Of a DNA stretch of 13,892 nucleotides, positions 13,084-13,892 are shown piece after piece. A model generated the notes under the pieces. The model saw nothing but the letters and a program-made list of their open reading frames with translations, ran no database searches and was not told the DNA's origin. The translations under genes were made by a program, and so were the position numbers. Numbering within the stretch: position 1 is the stretch's first letter; each line of letters opens with the position of its first letter. The stretch is from Actinomycetota bacterium (GTDB taxonomy: Bacteria; Actinomycetota; Acidimicrobiia; Acidimicrobiales; Microtrichaceae): contig WLLG01000027.1 of the NCBI GenBank assembly GCA_009700815.1, positions 1 to 13,892 of the forward strand. The letters run 5' to 3'.

Positions 13084-13692
13084 GTGGCCATTCCTACTGA
13101 AGTCCGAGCGAGGAATGCTGTGCACCCAACTCGCTCAGAATCGGCTTCGGTAAGGGGGCTGCTCAAGCCCCTCAAGAGACTCCTGCTCAGTTCGCTCCTA
13201 GCGTTGGGGCTGCTACTCCTAGCCTGCTGCTCCCAATCCTCCGCAGGTTCACCCTCGGACAAACTCAAAGCCAACGCAACCGTGACTCGAGTCGTAGACG
13301 GGGACACCATCGTTGTTCTGGCCGATGGGGTTGAGGAGCGTGTCCGTCTAATTGGTGTGAATACACCCGAAAGCGTTCATCCTTCAAAGCCTGTGATGTG
13401 CTTTGGCAAGGAAGCCTCCAAACACTTGGCCTCGTTACTCAAGCCAAATGCGGCGGTTCAACTCGTCAGAGATGTCGAGGCTCGAGACAAATACGGTCGC
13501 CTACTCGCCTATGTGTATCGCGCTCAAGACGGCCTGTTTATAAACCTTGAACTCGTCACTTCGGGGTTTGCCAACCAGTACACGTTCCCGCCAAACGTTG
13601 CACATGTCGAAGAGTTTCGTTCCGCTGCCGCCGCAGCGCGCAGTCAGGGAGTCGGTTTGTGGTCAGCTTGCCCTAAGCCGTTCGAGGAGTAG
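13084..13692 (+). CDS. staphylococcal-nuclease-like (thermonuclease) lipoprotein
   Basis: A 202-residue product. A basic N-terminus (to about residue 32) is followed by a hydrophobic segment LLLSSLLALGLLLLACC (33-49) whose LLAC lipobox predicts lipid attachment at Cys48, so the enzyme should be anchored outside the cell. The SNase domain follows: VVDGDTIVV (70-78) with metal-site Asp72/Asp74, RLIGVNTPES (88-97) and DKYGRLLAYVY (135-145). Arg88, Glu96 and Arg139 have the spacing of Arg35, Glu43 and Arg87 of the S. aureus nuclease, so a calcium-dependent nuclease is likely. The domain ends with a GLW motif (191-193), usual for the family. The start is GTG 13084, six bases after the thiolase stop, with no Shine-Dalgarno. 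A later start would shorten the N-terminus. Its 3' end overlaps the convergent deacetylase gene by 20 bases. Probably scavenges extracellular nucleic acid. Confidence 0.88.
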   Translation: MAIPTEVRARNAVHPTRSESASVRGLLKPLKRLLLSSLLALGLLLLACCSQSSAGSPSDKLKANATVTRVVDGDTIVVLADGVEERVRLIGVNTPESVHPSKPVMCFGKEASKHLASLLKPNAAVQLVRDVEARDKYGRLLAYVYRAQDGLFINLELVTSGFANQYTFPPNVAHVEEFRSAAAAARSQGVGLWSACPKPFEE

Positions 13693-13892
13693 CGCTGCTT
13701 CGCTGAAGGTCGCGCAGCTCACGCCAACCAACAAGGACTGCCCCTGACTGGGAGACCTTGTCTCGAATGGCTTGATCCTCGGTGAGTAGTGCCAGGTCAT
13801 CAACGCGTCCGGCAGCGTCAGGAGCGCAGGCTCGCAACTCTGCGTGATCGGCAGCTGGGTGCATATAAATCTCGGTCACTCCGAGCGGCAGA
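13673..13892 (-). CDS. ChbG/HpnK (YdjC-like) carbohydrate deacetylase, C-terminal part only
   Basis: The minus-strand frame is open to the right edge and ends with TAG at 13673-13675, giving about 72 residues. It begins LPLGVTEIYMHPAADHAELR, then PDAAGRVDDLALLT, then VLVGWRELRDLQR near the end. This order (GVTE-hydrophobic-HP, then a RVDD segment, then a G(W/Y)R-LRD tail) is that of the C-terminus of YdjC-like ChbG/HpnK deacetylases, recognised from memory of the family. The His of the HPA segment is usually near the active site. The metal-binding N-terminal part is outside the window, and an internal GTG (13879) is not a likely start since the frame continues. It overlaps the nuclease gene tail-to-tail by 20 bases. 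Confidence 0.65.
   Translation of the reverse strand, partial: LPLGVTEIYMHPAADHAELRACAPDAAGRVDDLALLTEDQAIRDKVSQSGAVLVGWRELRDLQRSSATPRTA

Noticed and set aside
12426..13310. 294-residue minus-strand frame
   Set aside because: Antisense to the thiolase with full catalytic signature; its composition is Ser/Arg-rich and motif-free.

Overview
The window reads as a stretch of actinobacterial chromosome of moderate GC (roughly the upper 50s percent by eye). The combination of two F420-type luciferase-like oxidoreductases, a wax ester synthase/diacylglycerol acyltransferase, a FadA5-like thiolase and several genes lacking Shine-Dalgarno sequences suggests an actinobacterium. An aquatic Acidimicrobiia-type lineage is my best guess, but this is inference, not proof. 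No rRNA, tRNA, CRISPR array, insertion sequence or phage gene was recognised. Coding density is high and no gap between genes exceeds about 210 bases.

Layout. (1) 1-536, minus strand: the N-terminal part of a PAS-GGDEF signalling protein that runs off the left edge. (2) 667-3708, plus strand: an alpha/beta hydrolase, a PAP2-type phosphatase and a WS/DGAT acyltransferase, which suit neutral-lipid metabolism. (3) 3793-4008, minus strand: an unrecognised 71-residue acidic protein with the best ribosome binding site in the window. (4) 4265-7888, plus strand: a probable operon of a luciferase-like oxidoreductase, a short-chain dehydrogenase and an acyl-CoA synthetase. (5) 7896-9885, minus strand: a TesB-like acyl-CoA thioesterase followed by a second luciferase-like oxidoreductase paralogous to the first. 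(6) 10094-13692, plus strand: an amidase-signature hydrolase, a 99-residue Arg/Ala-rich helical protein, a thiolase and a staphylococcal-nuclease-like lipoprotein. (7) 13673-13892, minus strand: the C-terminal end of a probable ChbG/HpnK (YdjC-like) deacetylase that enters from the right edge.

Working together: CoA ligation, short-chain dehydrogenation, thiolysis, CoA-ester hydrolysis, two F420-type oxidoreductases and amide/ester hydrolysis are the steps of a catabolic pathway that takes an organic acid or cyclic substrate to acyl-CoA units. WS/DGAT and PAP2 could store the acyl groups as wax ester or triacylglycerol. The substrate cannot be read from the sequence.

The least expected signals lie between genes. 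Four short tandem arrays (unit 12, 16, 16 and 14 bp; about 3-4 copies) sit exactly at gene boundaries, one of them carrying a TAA stop in each of the three frames. There is also a textbook leaderless promoter in front of the 99-residue protein gene and two dyad symmetries upstream of the 4265 operon. I found no convincing undescribed multi-gene system; the gene content is mostly ordinary accessory lipid and CoA metabolism.
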